NCBI GenBank assembly: GCA_003557825.1
Contig: PWNM01000082.1
Coordinates: 1 to 8,558 of the forward strand
Direction of reading: 5' to 3'
Source: Candidatus Hydrogenedentota bacterium
Lineage (GTDB): Bacteria > Hydrogenedentota > Hydrogenedentia > Hydrogenedentales > SLHB01
DNA length: 8,558 bases
A program made the position numbers and the translations under genes. Below are positions 5,334-8,558 of this stretch, piece after piece (position 1 is the stretch's first letter; each line of letters starts with the position of its first letter). Below the pieces are notes generated by a model. The model searched no databases. It was given only the letters and a program-made list of their open reading frames with translations, and had not been told where the DNA came from.

Positions 5334-7184
5334 TTACCGATACCGAATAACGGTCGCTTTGGGCTCGGTATCCCGGTCGTCGCGTTCTTCCGATTGGCCG
5401 CCTCGGCCGCGCAGATGAATGCTCGTCACCGGATGGGTCCCGTCCGAATAGACAATCACCCGAACGGCATCGGTCGCGATGGCGGGACTTCCTGGACCTC
5501 CCCATTGGAGAATGCCCGTGTTGATCCAACCCCCCTGACCTTCCAAAAGGGTCTGCCAGGAACCGTCATGCCGATACTGGAGCTTCCACTGGGCAAATGG
5601 TTGCTGCTGATTGGGGTAGGTCCCGCCAAAGGTTATCTCATTGATGTTTTTGGGTTCTTCCCATTCGACCTGCCAGAAGAAGGGATCCTCCTCGGTAACC
5701 AACCCCAGGTTTTCGCCGAAGCTCACCCCGTATTCGTTGTAGGCCGTCTGCACATGGTAGTCGCCTTTGGCGGGATCAAAAAGGATTACCTCGGGCGTGC
5801 CCCGGCCTTCGCCCGATGGGACGCTTCCGGATAGCTGAGCATCTTCGACCAAGGCCAGATTAACGTCCGCATCAGGCTCATTGACGCCTTCGATTGGCTG
5901 GGACGGTATCACTGTGGCCAAGGCCTGCTGCGTATAGAACCTTCCGCCGTCTTCAAGATCCACATAGGCCTGCACGATATACGTGCCGGGAGACGGCGCA
6001 TTCCCCGAGATGCTATACGGCGGCCACGTCACCGTCGCAACGGGGCTGTCGTCGACCAGATAAACCACGCGCCTGATAGCTGCATCCTCAGGCTCGATTC
6101 CGACTTGCAGGGTAACCGATGCCCCCTCCGTATACACAGCGCCCGCCGCAGGGCTGTCGAGGCTTACCCGGGCACGGGGCGGCTGGGTCATCAAATCTTC
6201 GATAATCGCCTCGACATCCTCGATGGGCATATGCTCGGTGAGGCGATGATGATTGCCGTCCGGATCCATTTCGTACCGCGTCCGGCCTTCGTCATCGAAG
6301 GAGACTGTCATGGGACCCTCTTTGTCCCAAATAAGTGCATCGTTATATTCCCGGCCATGAACGGCATAATAAACCGCGGTCTGGTCCCAGCTCGACCGGT
6401 TGCCGATAACGCCGACGCCGCCCTGTGTGCCGCGGTACAGTTTATAGCTCATGGCAACGGGGTTGGTTTCCGGTTCGGTGAGAGTTCCACCGGTCTGGAT
6501 GATATGACCAATTTCGAAACCGGAATACATAATGGGCGTGGGCCAATCGCGGGCCACGGTCTGGGCGGCGGTCACGTCGAGAATAACGTTCCACTCTCCG
6601 TGATCCGGGTTCACAAAATTCGCTGCCATAAGCACCAGCTCGCGGACCTTGGCTTCCGCAAGCTCGGCTCCCGTCATGTTGATCGAGCCGTCCCCCTCGT
6701 AATCCGCTTCGGATTCGAGTAGACGATAGACGCAGGGTTGCCCGCCGATGACCACGATACTCACGCTGTTATCGGGGGATTCGTGCAGCAGCTGACGATA
6801 TAGGGCCGTGCTGTCCGGGGCGGTCTCGTTGCAAATCCGGTGAGGAAACCACGCCGGATCGCCCACGACCGGCGCATAGTCGTCGCCTCCCCGCAACCCT
6901 TCGCCGCTATACAGGCCTACGGGCAGATCCGGTCTTCCGTAGAAGTTGTTGATGGCCGATATGGTACCGACCACATGGGGACCGGTCGTACTGGCCATCA
7001 CGCCCAGGATTTCACAATCGCCGTTGTCCGCCAAGGCATGTAGCAACGCCAAGGCGCCGGCGTCATCGCAATCGCCACGCATATCGGTATCCAAAATGAT
7101 GCGCGGAAGATCGGCCGATGCGCCCGACGCCATCAACACCAGTCCGAGCAAACCAACAGTTGTCATAAAAATAGGTATTCGCAT
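5334..7184 (-). CDS. Exported nucleoside-hydrolase-like protein with Ig-like and discoidin-like domains
   Basis: The 616-residue product starts with a signal peptide (residues 1-24, ASGASA before Asp25). Residues 25-335 resemble the Ca-dependent nucleoside hydrolase fold, which cleaves N-glycosidic bonds of ribosides. Seen are the acidic loop ILDTDMRGDCDD (30-41), VIGGQPCVYRLL (after the central strand), EWNVILD (197-203), WPTPIMYSGFEIG (214-226) and SSWDQTAV (264-271, Asp267). Residues 337-426 form a bacterial Ig-like domain (SPAAGAVY ... PGTYIVQAYVD). Residues 441-600 look like an F5/8 type C (discoidin) beta domain that may bind carbohydrate, followed by a charged tail. GAGGAG lies 9 bases before the ATG. 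The gene lies 62 bases after its paralog and is probably co-transcribed with it. The metal loop has two more residues than the classical DTDxGxDD, and the catalytic His position before Asp267 is Trp, so nucleosidase activity is not assured. Confidence 0.84.
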   Translation of the reverse strand: MRIPIFMTTVGLLGLVLMASGASADLPRIILDTDMRGDCDDAGALALLHALADNGDCEILGVMASTTGPHVVGTISAINNFYGRPDLPVGLYSGEGLRGGDDYAPVVGDPAWFPHRICNETAPDSTALYRQLLHESPDNSVSIVVIGGQPCVYRLLESEADYEGDGSINMTGAELAEAKVRELVLMAANFVNPDHGEWNVILDVTAAQTVARDWPTPIMYSGFEIGHIIQTGGTLTEPETNPVAMSYKLYRGTQGGVGVIGNRSSWDQTAVYYAVHGREYNDALIWDKEGPMTVSFDDEGRTRYEMDPDGNHHRLTEHMPIEDVEAIIEDLMTQPPRARVSLDSPAAGAVYTEGASVTLQVGIEPEDAAIRRVVYLVDDSPVATVTWPPYSISGNAPSPGTYIVQAYVDLEDGGRFYTQQALATVIPSQPIEGVNEPDADVNLALVEDAQLSGSVPSGEGRGTPEVILFDPAKGDYHVQTAYNEYGVSFGENLGLVTEEDPFFWQVEWEEPKNINEITFGGTYPNQQQPFAQWKLQYRHDGSWQTLLEGQGGWINTGILQWGGPGSPAIATDAVRVIVYSDGTHPVTSIHLRGRGGQSEERDDRDTEPKATVIRYR

Positions 7185-7246
7185 TGTTTCTCGCTCCTCT
7201 TTTTCGAAGAAAGCGTCCGTCAGATCCCGCCCTCTTCCGCCTCCGT

Positions 7247-8527
7247 TTATTCCACAACGGTCACGACGGTGGGCCGGGCATAGAACCGGCTTCCGTCATC
7301 CCCGTCTACATAGGCCTGTATTGTGTATGTTCCGGGATGCGTCGCTTCCCATTCGGCAATATATGGGGCAGCATCCACTTCTGCAATAGGGTCATCATCC
7401 ACCGCAAAAACAACCCGCTCAACGTCCAGATCTCGAGCAATAACCTCGCCTTCGATTGGAATGGCGCTGTTCTGTGGGTAAGTCGCGTCTGCGGAGGGCA
7501 TCTTGATGGCAATCGACGCCCGAGGCGCATGATTCATCAGATCCTCGATGATCGCAGCGGTCCTATCGATCGACATCCGCTGCGTGAGATAGTACCGCGA
7601 ACCGGTCGCGTCTTTTTCAAAACGGGTTTTGCCTTCATCGGTAAAGGAGATAGCAATGGGGCCGGCCTTATCCCATATGGCCTCTCCCTCGAAATCCACG
7701 CCACGGACAGCATAGTACACGGCTGTTTGATCCCAGCTGGATCGACCTCCGATGACACCCGGGCCGCCTTCCGTATAGGGGTGCAGCTTGTAGCTCATGG
7801 CAACCGGATTGTTCTCCGGATCGGTCAGGCTGGCGCCGGTCAGGATACCATGCCCGATCTCGGATCCGGTGTAGACAATTGGACCGGGCCACTCCCGGGC
7901 CACTTGCTGCGCGGCCGGGATATCCAGCAACACATTCCATTCACCAACGTGCTCCATCTCCGCGAACACCCCGGCCATCAGAACGAGTTCTCGAACCTTT
8001 TCCTCTATGAGTTCTCGGCCTGTACGTCCAATCGAACCATCGCCTTCAAAATCGGATTCCGACTGAAGCAGGCCGTGTATGCACGATTGGCCGCCAATGA
8101 CCACAATGGTCACGCTATGGTCGGGCGCTTCGTGGAGCAAGCGCCGGTACAACCTTGTGCTGTCGGGCGCTGTTTCGTTTGCAATCCGACTGGGATAACG
8201 CATGGGATCGCCAATCACTTCGGCATAGCTGTCCGGTCCGGTCAAGTCCTCTCCGCTATAAAGGCCTACGGGCAGATACGGCCTGCCATAGTAGGCGTTG
8301 ATGGCACCGATCGTTGCCACTATGTGAGGGCCGGTCGTACTGGCGATAACGCCGAGGATTTCGCATTCGCCGTTATCGGCCAGGGCATGCAATGTGGCCA
8401 ATGCTCCGACATCGTCACAATCGCCGCGCATGTCGGTATCCAAGATAATACGGGGAGGCTCCGCTCCGGTCCCGCCGGCAAGGAGCAAAAGCCCCAGCAT
8501 TTCAACCCAGATAACGCTGTTGTTCAT
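7247..8527 (-). CDS. Exported nucleoside-hydrolase-like protein with C-terminal Ig-like domain (paralog)
   Basis: The 426-residue product is a tandem paralog of the neighbouring 616-residue protein; the catalytic-type domains look roughly two-thirds identical by eye. A hydrophobic N-terminus (LGLLLLAGGTGA, about residues 11-22) is a probable signal peptide, though it has no Lys or Arg before the core and carries Glu9. The nucleoside-hydrolase-like domain (about 23-340) keeps ILDTDMRGDCDD (28-39), GEWNVLLD, WPGPIVYTGSEIG and SSWDQTAV. A single Ig-like domain ends the protein (PGTYTIQAYVDGDDGSRFY). There is no discoidin-like extension. The ATG at 8527 has AGGA 6 bases upstream; a TTG two codons earlier lacks spacing for a ribosome site. 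The frame stays open to the right edge of the window, so a start beyond the edge is not fully excluded. Its promoter must lie beyond the edge or in the last 31 bases. Confidence 0.83.
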   Translation of the reverse strand: MNNSVIWVEMLGLLLLAGGTGAEPPRIILDTDMRGDCDDVGALATLHALADNGECEILGVIASTTGPHIVATIGAINAYYGRPYLPVGLYSGEDLTGPDSYAEVIGDPMRYPSRIANETAPDSTRLYRRLLHEAPDHSVTIVVIGGQSCIHGLLQSESDFEGDGSIGRTGRELIEEKVRELVLMAGVFAEMEHVGEWNVLLDIPAAQQVAREWPGPIVYTGSEIGHGILTGASLTDPENNPVAMSYKLHPYTEGGPGVIGGRSSWDQTAVYYAVRGVDFEGEAIWDKAGPIAISFTDEGKTRFEKDATGSRYYLTQRMSIDRTAAIIEDLMNHAPRASIAIKMPSADATYPQNSAIPIEGEVIARDLDVERVVFAVDDDPIAEVDAAPYIAEWEATHPGTYTIQAYVDGDDGSRFYARPTVVTVVE

Positions 8528-8558
8528 GTGCAATCCTATGTCCGGGAACGGGAGGAAA

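Noticed and set aside
6105..6722. A 205-codon plus-strand open frame
   Set aside because: It is antisense to the nucleoside-hydrolase-like domain, with no start context or recognisable motif.
7197..7211. A near-palindrome around TTCGAA in the 62-base gap between the paralogs
   Set aside because: The symmetry leaves almost no loop and there is no U-tract, so it is neither a convincing terminator nor a supported operator.

Overview
The window reads as chromosomal DNA of a Gram-negative, moderately GC-rich bacterium with a heterotrophic, carbohydrate-oriented gene set. A DUF6807 ('PmoA-like') protein, a xylose-isomerase-like TIM barrel and secreted nucleoside-hydrolase-like proteins with Ig and discoidin-like domains together suggest a planctomycete-like lineage (Planctomycetota, Lentisphaerota, Hydrogenedentota, Sumerlaeota or similar). 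That placement is inference from gene content only. No tRNA, rRNA, CRISPR array, insertion sequence, phage gene or attachment site was seen.

Layout. Bases 1-508 (minus) hold the N-terminal 169 codons of a thiamine-diphosphate-dependent 2-oxoacid dehydrogenase E1 subunit that runs off the left edge. A 279-base divergent intergenic region (509-787) carries a good sigma70-type promoter for it and an extended -10 promoter for the rightward genes. Four plus-strand genes follow: D-alanine--D-alanine ligase (788-1810), a sugar phosphate isomerase/epimerase-like TIM barrel (1829-2653), a DUF6807 protein (2782-3954) and an inositol-monophosphatase-like protein with a long lysine-rich N-terminal tail (4001-5275). 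Gaps of 18, 128 and 46 bases make one transcription unit possible, perhaps with an extra promoter in the 128-base gap. A perfect 11-bp hairpin (5281-5310) ends the run and probably also serves the convergent genes.

The right third (5334-8527, minus) is a tandem pair of paralogous exported proteins. Each has a signal peptide, a nucleoside-hydrolase-like domain and a bacterial Ig-like domain. The downstream copy also has a C-terminal discoidin-like beta domain and a charged tail. Only 62 bases separate them, so they are likely co-transcribed from a promoter beyond the right edge.

Working together: the secreted pair probably acts on a glycosidic or nucleoside-like substrate outside the cytoplasm. 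The TIM barrel, DUF6807 protein and phosphatase-like protein look like cytoplasmic sugar or polyol metabolism, but no substrate can be read from the sequence. Ddl is a housekeeping peptidoglycan enzyme, and its position at the head of this run is not obviously functional. Nothing here clearly declares a new defence or mobile system. The most unusual items are the lysine-rich phosphatase tail with a second well-placed start inside it, the altered metal-loop signature of the tandem nucleoside-hydrolase-like pair, and the long insertion in the E1 subunit.
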